From: Pseudomonas cichorii
GTDB taxonomy: Bacteria > Pseudomonadota > Gammaproteobacteria > Pseudomonadales > Pseudomonadaceae
Direction: 5' to 3'
NCBI RefSeq assembly: GCF_015471405.1
Contig: NZ_BLVZ01000003.1
Span: forward strand, 248,001 to 312,000
DNA length: 64,000 bases
Numbering within the stretch: position 1 is the first letter of the stretch; every line of letters begins with the position of its first letter. This document shows, piece after piece, positions 8,741 through 18,610 of the stretch. The notes below the pieces were generated by a model. The model saw only the letters and a list, made by a program, of their open reading frames with translations. It searched no databases and was not told the DNA's origin. The position numbers and the translations under genes are program-made.

Positions 8741-9307
8741 TCAGGCGGGTTCGCGCTGGCTGTCGATGTAGCGGATGAGGTTGCTGACGGTCTGTTGCAG
8801 GTCGCCGGAGTTATCCAGCAGGAACACGGAAGGGTTACTGGCCAGTACATTCACGGCAAAGGCAGCATTGCGCTCCAGCCTTGCCTCGATTTCCGGGACT
8901 GATTCACGTCCTCGTAACAGCAGACGCTGACGCAAGACCTGCTGATCGACGGTCAACAACACCGCCAGCAGATTCGGGTAACGCACTTGCGCCTGTTGCA
9001 GATGAGCTCTTGAACCGTTGATAAGCACGTTATGCCCTTCAAGCAGCCACTGCTCTATCTCTTTGGGAATGCCGTAATGCAGACCATTGGCCTGCCAGCT
9101 CAAGGCGAAGGCGCCCTGCTCACGCATGCTCTCGAACTGCTCGACGCTGACGGCCTGAGCCGCCTCGCCAACAGCTTCGGCAGAACGGGTGATGACCCGC
9201 CGCACGATCCGGCAACCGTTGCGGGTCAATGTTTCCCGTGCGGCATCCAGCAGGCTGTCCTTGCCTGAGCCGGACGGCCCGATGAGATAGATCAACCTGC
9301 CCACCAT
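8741..9307 (-). CDS. phnN: Ribose 1,5-bisphosphate phosphokinase PhnN
   Basis: A 188-residue P-loop kinase of guanylate-kinase fold. The Walker A motif GPSGSGKD is at residues 10-17, and length and start match PhnN. The enzyme converts ribose 1,5-bisphosphate to PRPP in the C-P lyase pathway of phosphonate use. No other phn gene is next to it: a chemoreceptor lies upstream and a hydrolase downstream. It may belong to an operon split elsewhere or serve general PRPP supply. Start at ATG 9307 (a TTG lies immediately before). Confidence 0.85.
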   Translation of the reverse strand: MVGRLIYLIGPSGSGKDSLLDAARETLTRNGCRIVRRVITRSAEAVGEAAQAVSVEQFESMREQGAFALSWQANGLHYGIPKEIEQWLLEGHNVLINGSRAHLQQAQVRYPNLLAVLLTVDQQVLRQRLLLRGRESVPEIEARLERNAAFAVNVLASNPSVFLLDNSGDLQQTVSNLIRYIDSQREPA

Positions 9308-9342
9308 CAAAACACCCTCGCCAGACTTTGCGGGTAACGGCA

Positions 9343-9374
9343 GGCCGTGGTGAGCGATTCACACCACGGCCAGT
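9343..9374. repeat. Hairpin between chemoreceptor and phnN
   Basis: A perfect 10-bp stem (GGCCGTGGTG at 9343-9352 with its complement at 9362-9371) with a 9-base loop, overlapping a second short stem (GGCCAGT/ACTGGCC, 9368-9386). There is no U-tract on either strand, so it is more likely a transcript-processing or attenuating structure than a classical terminator. Confidence 0.45.
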
Positions 9375-9432
9375 AAAAGACTGGCCGGATGATAATCGTT
9401 CAAGGGGAGTTTCAGTAGCTTCTTTTACCCGA

Positions 9433-11325
9433 TCAGATGCGGAAGCTGCCGACCAGTTGCTGTAGGCGAGCCGCCTGCTCTTCCAGCAGGTTGCAGGCAT
9501 CCAGGGTCAACCGGAGGTTATCGACGCCCTGCTGGTTGAGGGTGTTGATATGCGTGATATCGACGTTGATCGATTCCACAACGGCGGTCTGCTCTTCGGT
9601 TGCGGTCGCGACCGACTGGTTCATGCCGTTGATTTCATCGATACGTCGAGTAACGCTGCCCAGACGCTCGCCAGCACGGTTGGCAATGCTCACGCTGTCC
9701 TCGCTCTGACGCTGGCTTTCGGTCATGTTCGCCACCGCCTCGCGGGCACCGACCTGCAGCTCTTCGATCATGGTCTGCACTTGCTGGGCAGAATCCTGAG
9801 TCCTGTGCGCCAGGTTGCGGACTTCATCGGCTACCACCGCAAAGCCACGGCCCGCTTCACCTGCGCGAGCCGCTTCGATGGCAGCGTTGAGCGCCAGCAG
9901 GTTGGTCTGCTGGGAAATGCTGGTGATCACTTCGAGAATCTGCCCGATATTGGCGGTCTTGCCATTGAGGCTCTCGATGTTGACGCACGACTCGCTGATC
10001 TTGCCGGACAGTTCGTTCATCGCCGCAATGGTTTGCTGCACGACGCTCTGGCCTTCACCGGCCAGATCGCTGGCATCGCTGGACTGCTGCGAAGTACGGG
10101 CAGCGTTCTGGGCGATTTCATGGGCGGCTGCGCCCAGTTGGTTGATCGCGGCAGCAACACTTTCGGTACGGTTGGATTGCTGATCGGAGTTGGTCATGGA
10201 TGAGTTGGAAGCCTTGACCACTCGCGTTGCCACTTCACCCAGTTGCCCGGCAGTGGAAGCCACTTCGCGAATCGATGTGTGGATACGCTCGACGAAGTGG
10301 TTGAAGGATTGCGCCAGCTCACCGAACTCATCCTGAGAGGTAATGGCCAGTCGCTTGGTCAGATCGCCTTCACCGTCCGCAATGTCACGCATGGCGCGGC
10401 CCATCTGATGCAGCGGCTGCATCAGCACACGAATCAGCAGGCCCAGCAGCAGGATGATCACCAGCACGACCACGCCCATGGCGGTGATCGCCGAAGTGCG
10501 GAACTCGCTCAGCATCGCGTAGGCCGCATCCTGGTCCAGCACCAGGGCAACATACCAGTTCGCTGTTGCGATGCCTTGAACCGGCGTGAAGGAAATGATC
10601 TCGGACTTGCCGCCGGACTCGATCTCGCTGGCCCCGGCCACGACCTTTGGCGTATTGGTCGGATAGGCTTCGCTGATGTTCTTGAGGACCAGCTTGCTGT
10701 CCGGATGAATCAGGATCTTGCCATCGGCGCTGACAATGAACGCATAGCCATGCCCGCCGAAATTAAGGGAGTTGATGGTCTTGCTGATGCTGTCCAGGGA
10801 AATGTCCGCCCCCGCAACACCTGCAAACTGGTTCTGGATCTTGACCGGAGTCGCCAGGGTGACTACCAGCTTGCCCGAGGAAGCGGCAATGTAGGGTTCG
10901 GTAACGATGACGCCAGGAGCATTCTGTGCGGCCTTGTACCAGCCACGGGCGCGCGGATCGTAATCGGCGGCGCGGTTGCCGGCAGGAATGGAAAACATGA
11001 CGCCTTCGGTGCTGCCGAAATAGCTGAGCTGAAAGTTCTCGCTGTACGCCTGCAAACCGATTGCCCGCTGCAATTGAGGCAGCGTCTTGCCATCGGCGGA
11101 AATCTGCTGACCCATCGATTGCAGCAGATGCGAACGGCTCTCCAGCCAGGTCTGAATGTTTTGTGTCGTCAGGCTGCCTAACTGCTGCAATTCGGACAAG
11201 ACATTGGATTTCAAAGTTTGGCGCTGTCGATAGTCGTTTATGACAATAAACGCACTAAACGCGACAACCACAATCAACGCGGCAGCCAGCAGAATTTTCT
11301 TGCTGAAACCTAAACTTTTCATCAT
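9433..11325 (-). CDS. Methyl-accepting chemotaxis protein, PctA/B/C-like amino-acid receptor
   Basis: A 630-residue chemoreceptor: cytoplasmic tip and TM1 (about 10-30), periplasmic double-Cache domain, TM2 (about 280-300), HAMP, and the coiled-coil signalling domain with the conserved hairpin [21 protein letters not shown]. The sensor contains [10 protein letters not shown], then a Tyr 23 residues after the first Tyr of the motif, and later GADISLD. That spacing matches, from memory, the ligand-contact pattern of amino-acid dCache_1 sensors such as Pseudomonas PctA. Length and the N-terminus MMKSL also resemble PctA. GGAAG lies before the start at 11325. It is probably monocistronic. Confidence 0.88.
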   Translation of the reverse strand: MMKSLGFSKKILLAAALIVVVAFSAFIVINDYRQRQTLKSNVLSELQQLGSLTTQNIQTWLESRSHLLQSMGQQISADGKTLPQLQRAIGLQAYSENFQLSYFGSTEGVMFSIPAGNRAADYDPRARGWYKAAQNAPGVIVTEPYIAASSGKLVVTLATPVKIQNQFAGVAGADISLDSISKTINSLNFGGHGYAFIVSADGKILIHPDSKLVLKNISEAYPTNTPKVVAGASEIESGGKSEIISFTPVQGIATANWYVALVLDQDAAYAMLSEFRTSAITAMGVVVLVIILLLGLLIRVLMQPLHQMGRAMRDIADGEGDLTKRLAITSQDEFGELAQSFNHFVERIHTSIREVASTAGQLGEVATRVVKASNSSMTNSDQQSNRTESVAAAINQLGAAAHEIAQNAARTSQQSSDASDLAGEGQSVVQQTIAAMNELSGKISESCVNIESLNGKTANIGQILEVITSISQQTNLLALNAAIEAARAGEAGRGFAVVADEVRNLAHRTQDSAQQVQTMIEELQVGAREAVANMTESQRQSEDSVSIANRAGERLGSVTRRIDEINGMNQSVATATEEQTAVVESINVDITHINTLNQQGVDNLRLTLDACNLLEEQAARLQQLVGSFRI

Positions 11326-11859
11326 GAGGGATACTTCCATGCAAAAACCAAAACGGAGATATAGCGATCACCAGAAAAGCCTGACAACTGTGTCGTTTTT
11401 TACGAACCAGGGGGATTGACAAAAACCGCTGTTAGTCAGTAGGTACGTACAATCTGGAAAGCTTTCAGCAACGGCTCGCCCCGAAAACAGAGCGATTTAA
11501 TATCATACACACAAGCATTTTTCATGACAATTTGGGCGCTTTATTTAAATAAACCTGGCTGACAATATTTCGTATTTAAAAGCGTGTTGTATGACGTCAA
11601 TAAAGTGTCGAACAATCCTGACTTCATGATCAGGCTTTCAGGTACACATATTTTTTAAACGGATATCCATTACTTGAGGCATAAACGCCCCATAAACTTT
11701 GCAATACTTTTTGCAAGGCCTGCCATCGCGTCGACAATACATCGGATGATTTGCTTCGGATGCCAGAGCTGAGATGCACCTCTCACAATGCGCCGGGAAA
11801 CGTGCAGAGGGGAAAAAACTGACTATCGTTGAATCATCCGACGTACGAGGATGCCATCG
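11326..11859. other. Intergenic region between divergent chemoreceptor and HDOD genes
   Basis: About 530 bp without a convincing gene. It is AT-rich compared with its surroundings and holds the divergent promoters. Short open frames here (for example minus 11638-11892) have no ribosome site and no recognisable product. I could not identify a sigma28 site upstream of the chemoreceptor or any other named operator. Confidence 0.6.
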
Positions 11860-12684
11860 ATGACTCTTGAAAAACTGTTTGACGATTTGCACAGCCTGCC
11901 CAGCATTCCCAAAGTGGCCCAGGACCTGATGCTGCAGTTCGATAACCCCTCCTCCAACCTGGAAAGCATCGCCCGCAATATCGAAAAGGACCCGGTGATT
12001 GCCGCAAAGGTACTTCGTCTGGCCAACTCTGCACGGTTTCGCGGCTCCCGGGAGTCATCCAGTATCGAAGACGCGGCCATGCGTCTGGGCTTCAATACCC
12101 TGCGCACGCTGGTGATGGCCTCGGCAGTGACGGGAGCTTTCAAGGCCGGTCCGAGTTTTGACCTCAAGGCTTTCTGGCTCAAGAGCTTTCAGGTGGCGGG
12201 GATCTGCCGGATGCTGGCCAAGCAGACCGGTGCAGATCCTGAAATCGCCTTCACCTGCGGGGTCATGCATAACATTGGCGAACTGCTGATCCAGACTGGA
12301 GCGCCACAAGTGGCCGAGCGCATCAATAATGCCGCTCGCACAGGAGCACCGGGGCGTGCAGCCATCGAAACGCTGCAACTGGGTTTCGGTTATCCGGAAG
12401 TGGGCGCAGAGCTTGCCAACCGCTGGCATTTGCCCCACGTCATCAAACAGGCGATTGCCTATCAGGCCAACCCGGTCCAGGCACCGGACAACGCCCCGTT
12501 ACCACGCATCGTGGCTCAGGCCATCGTGATTTCCGACGCACTGGAAACCGGTGGCGGCGCCACGCCTGAAGCCCAGAAGGCAGCAAGCGGCCCGCTGATG
12601 GAAGGCATCGACCTGGACGCCCTCTTCAACGGCCTGCCTCCTGTGCTGGAAGCAGACAAGGCGTTTTCACAATTGCTGTCTTGA
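11860..12684 (+). CDS. HDOD domain protein
   Basis: A 274-residue protein consisting of one HDOD domain, a catalytically inactive relative of the HD phosphohydrolases used as a signalling scaffold. Family segments include LPSIPKVAQDL, KDPVIAAKVLRLANSA, SIEDAAMRLGFNTLRTLVMA and CGVMHNIGELL. Start at 11860 because GAGG lies about 9 bases upstream; the in-frame ATG at 11851 overlaps that site. HDOD proteins often link to c-di-GMP, chemotaxis or stress regulation. Its divergent neighbour is a chemoreceptor, but the partner is unknown. Confidence 0.88.
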   Translation: MTLEKLFDDLHSLPSIPKVAQDLMLQFDNPSSNLESIARNIEKDPVIAAKVLRLANSARFRGSRESSSIEDAAMRLGFNTLRTLVMASAVTGAFKAGPSFDLKAFWLKSFQVAGICRMLAKQTGADPEIAFTCGVMHNIGELLIQTGAPQVAERINNAARTGAPGRAAIETLQLGFGYPEVGAELANRWHLPHVIKQAIAYQANPVQAPDNAPLPRIVAQAIVISDALETGGGATPEAQKAASGPLMEGIDLDALFNGLPPVLEADKAFSQLLS

Positions 12685-12693
12685 TTCCCATTA

Positions 12694-12748
12694 TTCGCGA
12701 ATAAATTCGCTCCTGCCTGGTTTGCGTAGGAGCGAATTCATTCGCGAA
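12694..12748. repeat. Inverted pair of family A REP elements
   Basis: Copies at 12694-12716 (one base variant) and 12726-12748 in opposite orientation with a 9-bp spacer. They lie between the convergent HDOD and hydrolase genes, where the hairpin could end both transcripts. Confidence 0.85.
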
Positions 12749-12750
12749 GA

Positions 12751-13755
12751 CTATTTCAGGAGCAAACCTGAAACCAGTGCCTTGTTGAACATGACCGGAT
12801 CTTCCATCTGCGGTGCATGCCCCAGGCCTTTGAACTCCACAAGTGTGGCGCCCGGAATCATCTCGGTAACCTGCTTGCCCAATACCTTGTAATTGCCGAT
12901 CCGGGCCTTGACCTCCGGTGGCGCGATATCGCTGCCAATGGCGGTGGTGTCTGCATCGCCGATCATCAGCACGGTCGGCACCTTGAGTTTAGGGAATTCG
13001 TAGAACACTGGCTGAGTGAAAATCATGTCGTAGATCAGCGCCGAGTTCCAGGCAACCGCTTTCTGGCCCGGCCCCTTGTTCAGACCGGCCAGCATATCGA
13101 CCCACTTGTCGTACTCAGGCTTCCAGCGCCCGTCGTAATACGTCTTCTGTTCGTAATTGCGAATCCCTTCGGCAGTCACCTTCAACTCACGCTCATACCA
13201 TTGATCGATACTGCGATAGGGCACGCCCAGAGCTTTCCAGTCTTCCAGGCCAATCGGGTTGACCATCACCAGTTTTTCGGTCTGTTGCGGATACATCAGC
13301 GCAAAACGTGTAGCCAGCATGCCGCCAGTGGAATGGCCTATCACCGAAACCTTGTCGATCTTCAGGCTGGTCAGCAAGGCCTGGGTATTGGTTGCCAATT
13401 GCTGAAAACTGTATTGGTAGTAGCCAGGCTTGGTGGACGTGCAGAAGCCGATCTGATCAGGCACCACGACGCGATAACCTGCGGCGCTCAATGCCTTGAT
13501 GCTGTCTTCCCAGGTGGCGGCGCAGAAGTTCTTGCCATGCATCAACACCGCCGTGCGGCCGTTGGCCTTGCCAGTGGGCGCGACATCCATATAGCCCATT
13601 TCCAGTGCTTGCCCTTGGGACTGGAAGTTGAATTTATGCAGGGTATGGGGATAGGTGAACCCTTCGAGTTGCTGGCCATAGCTGGGTGTTTCGGCAAACA
13701 CGGCACCCGGCAACGCAAGTGTCATGAGAAAACCTGCGATCTTTACAGCGCGCAT
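12751..13755 (-). CDS. Exported alpha/beta hydrolase
   Basis: A 334-residue alpha/beta hydrolase with a clear Sec signal peptide (MRAVKIAGFLMTLALPGAVFA, cleavage after residue 21-22), so it acts in the periplasm or outside. The nucleophile Ser is in GHSTGG, the acid near IGDADTTA and the His in GLGHAPQ. AGGAGG lies 6 bases before the ATG. The substrate is not predictable; relatives include esterases and epoxide-hydrolase-like enzymes. It is a single gene with a LysR-type regulator divergent upstream, which may control it (inference from position). Confidence 0.85.
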   Translation of the reverse strand: MRAVKIAGFLMTLALPGAVFAETPSYGQQLEGFTYPHTLHKFNFQSQGQALEMGYMDVAPTGKANGRTAVLMHGKNFCAATWEDSIKALSAAGYRVVVPDQIGFCTSTKPGYYQYSFQQLATNTQALLTSLKIDKVSVIGHSTGGMLATRFALMYPQQTEKLVMVNPIGLEDWKALGVPYRSIDQWYERELKVTAEGIRNYEQKTYYDGRWKPEYDKWVDMLAGLNKGPGQKAVAWNSALIYDMIFTQPVFYEFPKLKVPTVLMIGDADTTAIGSDIAPPEVKARIGNYKVLGKQVTEMIPGATLVEFKGLGHAPQMEDPVMFNKALVSGLLLK

Positions 13756-13922
13756 AAAGAACCTCCTGTAGGAAATGGAGCGTGAACATGCGGGAAGGCA
13801 GCATGCTGGCCTACAGATTTGCTCCTGTCACGCGGACAGACATTTCATAGTGTTAATGCCGAGTCATATAGACTGTCGCCATCCTTTATAAGTACAACCT
13901 GGCCTGGTGCAAAGGAATAACC

Positions 13923-14870
13923 ATGAATCGCAATGAGCTGCGCAAGGCAGACATCAACCTGATGGTGGTTTTCGAGACATTGATGCAAGAGCGCAATGTG
14001 ACCCGCGCTGCCGAAAAACTGTTTCTTGGTCAGCCGACCATCAGTGCAGCCCTCAACCGGTTGCGCAACCTGCTCAACGACCCGCTGTTCATCCGGGTCG
14101 GCCATCGCATGGAACCCACCGCTCGCGCCCATGAAATTCTCAGACACCTGACCCCGGCACTGGATGCCATGTCTGCGGCGCTGAGCCTGGCCAGTGAATT
14201 CAACCCAGCGGCCAGCACCATGACCTTCCGCATCGGCATGTCGGATGATGTGGAGTTTGGTCTGTTGCCAGCCTTGCTACAGGCAATCCGCAAGGAAGCA
14301 CCTGGCGTGGTGCTGGTCGTCAAGCACGTCGACTACCTGAATATCTCGGAAGTGCTGATGTCCGGCGAGATTACCGTGGGCATCTGCCTGACCCGCGACC
14401 TGCCAGCCAATGCCAAGCGCAAGCCGTTGCGCAATGTGCAGCCTCGCGTGGTAAGGGCCGACAAGTCATCAACGCCCATGACGCTGGATGAATACTGCTC
14501 ACGCCCGCATGTAGTGGTGTCGCATGCGGCGAACGTCAGCAGCTTTGCCGATGAATGGCTGACGGCTCTGGGTCGCAAACGCAAGGTGGTGCTGTCCGTG
14601 CCGCGCTTCACTACCCTGCCCGCGCTGATGGCCGGAACCGACCTGATTGCCGGTCTCTCCGACTTCACGGCCAGTGCCATGAGTGCGCTGGGGTTATTGC
14701 ACGATGAACCCTTGCCGTTCAGTACACCGGGGCTGGATCTGTCGATGACATGGCTGAGCGTGATGGACAACGATCCGGCAGAACGCTGGTTGCGCAGCCG
14801 GATCGAGGAATTCATGGGCGAGCACCGGACGGCGCCCACCCTGGCGGGAATCAGCCAAAGCGACCCGTGA
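13923..14870 (+). CDS. LysR-type transcriptional regulator
   Basis: A 315-residue LysR regulator of NodD/LeuO-like type: N-terminal winged helix ([40 protein letters not shown], about 11-50) and a C-terminal periplasmic-binding-protein-like effector domain. AAGGA precedes the ATG at 7 bases. Its 3' end overlaps the convergent pstB gene by 20 bp. The divergent exported hydrolase at 12751-13755 is the likeliest target. The effector is unknown. Confidence 0.88.
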   Translation: MNRNELRKADINLMVVFETLMQERNVTRAAEKLFLGQPTISAALNRLRNLLNDPLFIRVGHRMEPTARAHEILRHLTPALDAMSAALSLASEFNPAASTMTFRIGMSDDVEFGLLPALLQAIRKEAPGVVLVVKHVDYLNISEVLMSGEITVGICLTRDLPANAKRKPLRNVQPRVVRADKSSTPMTLDEYCSRPHVVVSHAANVSSFADEWLTALGRKRKVVLSVPRFTTLPALMAGTDLIAGLSDFTASAMSALGLLHDEPLPFSTPGLDLSMTWLSVMDNDPAERWLRSRIEEFMGEHRTAPTLAGISQSDP

Positions 14871-15630
14871 TGTAGTCTTCGGTCTGGGTCTTGGAAGGCT
14901 TGGTGAAGATGGTGTCGGTATCGCCATGTTCGATCAGCTCACCCATGAACATGAACGCGGTGTAGTCCGAGCAACGGGCCGCTTGCTGCATGTTGTGGGT
15001 CACGATGATCACGGTGAACTGCTCTTTCAGCTCGGTGATCAACTGCTCGATACGCCCGGTGGAGATCGGGTCCAGTGCCGAGGTCGGCTCATCGAGCAGC
15101 AGGACCTGAGGACGCAGTGCGATGGTACGCGCGATACACAGACGCTGTTGCTGACCGCCGGACAGGCTGGTCGCGCTGTTCTTGAGCTTGTCCTTCACTT
15201 CATCCCACAACGCGGCGCCACGCAGGGCCTGCTCGACGCGATCTTCCATTTCACGACGCGACAGCTTTTCGTGGTGGCGAATAGCGTAGGCAATGTTCTC
15301 GAAGATCGACATCGGGAACGGCACCGGCTTCTGGAACACCATCCCCACCTGACTGCGCAGACGGTTCATCGAATAGCCCGGCGCCAGGATATTTTCGCCA
15401 TTGAGCAGCACTTCGCCGCGCGCTTCCTGTTTCGGGTACATCGAGTAGATACGGTTGAACACGCGCAGCAGGGTGGACTTACCGCAGCCGGACGGGCCGA
15501 TGATCGACGTGATGCGCTTTTCAGGAATCATCATGTCGATGGATTTCAGTGACTTCTGGTCGTTGTAGAAAAACTCCAGACCGCGCACTTGAATCTTGGT
15601 TTTTTCGTTGGCAAGGGAAAGGTTGTTCAT
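14851..15630 (-). CDS. pstB: Phosphate ABC transporter, ATP-binding protein PstB
   Basis: A 259-residue PstB: Walker [10 protein letters not shown], signature LSGGQQQR, Walker B VLLLDEP, and the family feature that the ATPase spaces the Q-loop by the segment [11 protein letters not shown]. It energises phosphate import through PstC/PstA. Its start overlaps the pstA stop (TGATG), showing translational coupling. No phoU follows; instead the gene runs 20 bp into the convergent LysR gene. Confidence 0.95.
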   Translation of the reverse strand: MNNLSLANEKTKIQVRGLEFFYNDQKSLKSIDMMIPEKRITSIIGPSGCGKSTLLRVFNRIYSMYPKQEARGEVLLNGENILAPGYSMNRLRSQVGMVFQKPVPFPMSIFENIAYAIRHHEKLSRREMEDRVEQALRGAALWDEVKDKLKNSATSLSGGQQQRLCIARTIALRPQVLLLDEPTSALDPISTGRIEQLITELKEQFTVIIVTHNMQQAARCSDYTAFMFMGELIEHGDTDTIFTKPSKTQTEDYITGRFG

Positions 15631-16514
15631 CAGGACGCCCTATTGCGCAGAAGAATTAAGCGAGAAAGCAGACTCAGTATCAGAACGAAGAGCGTCATGA
15701 CCAATGCACCGGCCCATGCCAGGGAGTGCCAGTCTTCAAACGGGCTCATGGCGTACTGGAAGACCACCACCGGAACGCTGGCAATTGGCTTGAGCAGATC
15801 GCTGCTCCAGAACTGGTTGCCGAAAGCAGTGAACAGCAGCGGCGCGGTTTCGCCCGTGATACGAGCCAGCGCCAGCAGAACGCCCGTTACCACGCCCGCC
15901 TTGGCGGCACGCAGGACGATTTGCAGGGTCAGCTTCCATTGCGGCACACCCAGGGCCAGCGCAGCTTCACGCATGGTCGAAGGTTGCAGTTGCATCATTT
16001 CATCGGTGGTACGCACCACAACCGGAATGACCAGCAGGGCCAGGGCCAGGGCACCGGCAATCGCCGAGAAACCTACCTGCTGACCCGTGAGCTGATTGAG
16101 CGGCAGCACGACCACGGTGTACACGAACAGGCCCAGCACAATCGACGGAGCCGACAGCAGAATGTCGTTGATGAAGCGTACGGCGTTACCCAGCTTCGAG
16201 TAGCGGGCGAACTCGGCCAGCCAGATACCGGCCATCAGGCCGATAGGCGTACCGATCAACAGACCGATGCCGGACATCAGCAAGCTGCCGTAGAAGGCGT
16301 TGGCCAGACCGCCTTCGACACCCGGCGGCGGGGTCATGCCGGAGAACAGTTGCAGGTTCAGGGCATCGATGCCCTTGATGATGGTGGTCAGCAGAATCCA
16401 CACCAGCCACAGCAGACCAAATGCAGTGGCGCCACAACTGAGCACCATTGCGATCTTGTTCTTGATATCGCGAACCCTGTACAGGCTCTCGTTACCGGTT
16501 ACGGCCTTACTCAT
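15630..16514 (-). CDS. pstA: Phosphate ABC transporter, permease PstA
   Basis: A 294-residue six-helix permease of the PstA family; EAA loop near [21 protein letters not shown] lies just before the ATG, inside the end of pstC, and the two genes overlap by ATGA. This short PstA differs from the much longer PstA also found in pseudomonads, so this is probably the accessory Pst system (inference from family knowledge). Confidence 0.92.
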   Translation of the reverse strand: MSKAVTGNESLYRVRDIKNKIAMVLSCGATAFGLLWLVWILLTTIIKGIDALNLQLFSGMTPPPGVEGGLANAFYGSLLMSGIGLLIGTPIGLMAGIWLAEFARYSKLGNAVRFINDILLSAPSIVLGLFVYTVVVLPLNQLTGQQVGFSAIAGALALALLVIPVVVRTTDEMMQLQPSTMREAALALGVPQWKLTLQIVLRAAKAGVVTGVLLALARITGETAPLLFTAFGNQFWSSDLLKPIASVPVVVFQYAMSPFEDWHSLAWAGALVMTLFVLILSLLSRLILLRNRAS

Positions 16515-17506
16515 AACCCCTCCTTACGCGAAAGACGCGACAACATCAGACGTGCAAGGGCAAGCACGATGAAAGTAACCACAAACAGCAGGAAGCCCAG
16601 AGCAATGAGCGCCGAACGGTGAAGGTCGGTGTAGGCTTCGTTGAACTCGTTGGCGATTACCGAAGCGATGGAGCTGCTTGGCATCATCAGGGACGCGGAG
16701 AACTGGTGGGCGTTACCCAGAACGAAGGTCACCGCCATGGTTTCACCCAATGCACGGCCAAGCCCCAGGAATACACCGCCAACCACCGCCGAACGGGTGT
16801 AAGGCAGAACGATGTCCCAGACCACTTCCCAGGTCGTGCCCCCCAGCGCATAGGCAGACTCTTTGAGGGTCGTCGGAACGGTGCGGAAAACTTCCTGCAT
16901 CACCGAGGTAATGAACGGCGTGATCATGATCGCCAGCACGATACCGGCAGTCAGCATGCCGATACCCAGTGGCGGCCCCTGGAACAGGGTGCCGATAAAT
17001 GGCAGGCCGCCCAGGTTTTCGTTGATCCACGGCGACAGGTGTTCAGCCATGAACGGGCCGAACACGAACAGCCCCCACATGCCATAAATGATCGAAGGGA
17101 TGCCGGCCAACAACTCGATGGCCGAAGCAATCGGCATCCGCAACCAGGGCGGCGCGACTTCCGTCAGGAAGATAGCGATGCCGAAACTCACCGGAACGGC
17201 GATCAGCAAAGCCAGGAAAGAAGTAACCAACGTACCGTAGATCGGAACCAGGGCACCAAACTTGCCGTTGTTCACGTCCCACTCGGCACTGGTCAGAAAA
17301 CCAAAACCAAAGGTCTCGAATGCCAGAGCACCGCCCCACAAGGTCGACAGGGCAATACAGCCCAGCAGCGCAAGCACCAGCATGGCCGCGCCTTGCAGCG
17401 AACGTCTGAACCATGCGTCATGTCGATGATCCCGCTTGGCGCGTCTCTCTCCTTCGGAGTCGATATCAGAGACGTTAGCGGACAGGTATTGGGTGTTTTC
17501 AGTCAT
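16511..17506 (-). CDS. pstC: Phosphate ABC transporter, permease PstC
   Basis: A 331-residue permease with a polar N-terminal tail of about 35 residues followed by six hydrophobic segments and an EAA loop (LKESAYALGGTTWEVVW). It forms the membrane channel with PstA. A terminator-like stem at 17524-17569 separates it from pstS, so its expression should be lower than that of the binding protein. Confidence 0.92.
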   Translation of the reverse strand: MTENTQYLSANVSDIDSEGERRAKRDHRHDAWFRRSLQGAAMLVLALLGCIALSTLWGGALAFETFGFGFLTSAEWDVNNGKFGALVPIYGTLVTSFLALLIAVPVSFGIAIFLTEVAPPWLRMPIASAIELLAGIPSIIYGMWGLFVFGPFMAEHLSPWINENLGGLPFIGTLFQGPPLGIGMLTAGIVLAIMITPFITSVMQEVFRTVPTTLKESAYALGGTTWEVVWDIVLPYTRSAVVGGVFLGLGRALGETMAVTFVLGNAHQFSASLMMPSSSIASVIANEFNEAYTDLHRSALIALGFLLFVVTFIVLALARLMLSRLSRKEGL

Positions 17507-17522
17507 GTTGAGTCCACTCGCA

Positions 17523-17569
17523 AGAAAAAGCCCCTGTCATCGAACCGATATCGCGGCCAATGACAGGGG
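17523..17569 (-). terminator. Attenuator/terminator between pstS and pstC
   Basis: On the minus strand CCCCTGTCAT (17560-17569) pairs perfectly with ATGACAGGGG (17531-17540), followed by GC and CUUUUUCUUG. It lies between the pstS stop and the pstC start. A partial terminator here is the common way to give more binding protein than permease. Confidence 0.75.
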
Positions 17570-17590
17570 TGAGCTACAGGCTTGAATCAC

Positions 17591-18610
17591 TTACTTGGTG
17601 AATTCGGTTTTCCAGTAGCCTTCTACACGCTCAACCAACGATTTCGGCAGAGCGACGTAATCCAGTGCTTCTGCTTGTTTCTGGCCATTTTCCAGAGACC
17701 ACTTGAAGAAGTCGAAAGTGGCTGCACTTTTCTCTTCGTTCTTGGCCTTCTTGTACATGATGATCCAGGTGGTTGCGGTGATCGGCCATGCTTCGTCGCC
17801 CGGAGCGTTGGTCATGATCAGACCGAAGTCCTTGGCGCTTGCCCAGTCTGCGGTGTCAGCAGCAGCGGCGAAGGTCTTGGAAGTCGGAGTTACAAACTTG
17901 CCAGCAGCGTTTTTCAGCTGGGTGTAGGCCAGTTTGTTGGTAGCCGCGTAGGAATACTCTACGTAGCCGATAGAACCCTTGATCTGCTTGACGTAGGCAG
18001 AAACACCTTCGTTACCCTTGCCACCCACACCCACCGGCCACTTGACGGTGGAACCGAACTGCAGCTTCTCGTTCCACTCCGGGCTGACTTTGCTCAGGTA
18101 GTTGGTGAAGTTGTAGGAAGTGCCCGAGCCGTCGGAACGGTGAACCACGGTGATGTTGGTTTTAGGCAGGGTCACGCCTGGGTTCAGAGCCTTGATAGCC
18201 TCGTCGTCCCAAGTCTTTACAGCACCCATGAAGATCTTGGCCAGCGTCTCGCCGTCCAGTTTCAGCTCGCCGCTTTCAACACCTTCAACGTTGACGATTG
18301 GCACGATGCCACCGATCACGCTAGGGAACTGACCCAGGCCAGCGGCCTCCAGGTCTGCTGCCGACATAGGGGCATCGGATGCGCCGAAGTCAACGGTTGC
18401 TGCCTTGATCTGGGCGATACCGCCACCCGAACCGATCGACTGATAGTTGATGCGGTTTGGAGAATCCTTGCTGTAGTCCTGGGACCACTTTGAAATAACC
18501 GGGAAGACGAAACTCGAACCAGCGCCAGTGACATCAGTCGCATGTGCAGCACCACTCAGGCACAACGAAGCGATCAGAAGCGACAAGCGTTTTTTAGTCA
18601 GCAGTATCAC
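17591..18610 (-). CDS. pstS: Phosphate ABC transporter, periplasmic phosphate-binding protein PstS
   Basis: A 339-residue phosphate-binding protein with a Sec signal (cleavage after SGAAHA, about residue 24). Phosphate-contact segments VTGAGSSFVFP, FGASDAPM and HRSDGSGTSYNF are present. The start is GTG with GAGG 7 bases upstream. It is the first gene of pstSCAB. Expression is expected under phosphate limitation; a partial Pho-box candidate is at 18684-18701. Confidence 0.95.
   Translation of the reverse strand: MILLTKKRLSLLIASLCLSGAAHATDVTGAGSSFVFPVISKWSQDYSKDSPNRINYQSIGSGGGIAQIKAATVDFGASDAPMSAADLEAAGLGQFPSVIGGIVPIVNVEGVESGELKLDGETLAKIFMGAVKTWDDEAIKALNPGVTLPKTNITVVHRSDGSGTSYNFTNYLSKVSPEWNEKLQFGSTVKWPVGVGGKGNEGVSAYVKQIKGSIGYVEYSYAATNKLAYTQLKNAAGKFVTPTSKTFAAAADTADWASAKDFGLIMTNAPGDEAWPITATTWIIMYKKAKNEEKSAATFDFFKWSLENGQKQAEALDYVALPKSLVERVEGYWKTEFTK

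Noticed and set aside
11638..11892. Minus-strand frame between chemoreceptor and HDOD genes
   Set aside because: It overlaps the HDOD start, has no ribosome site, and has an atypical composition.
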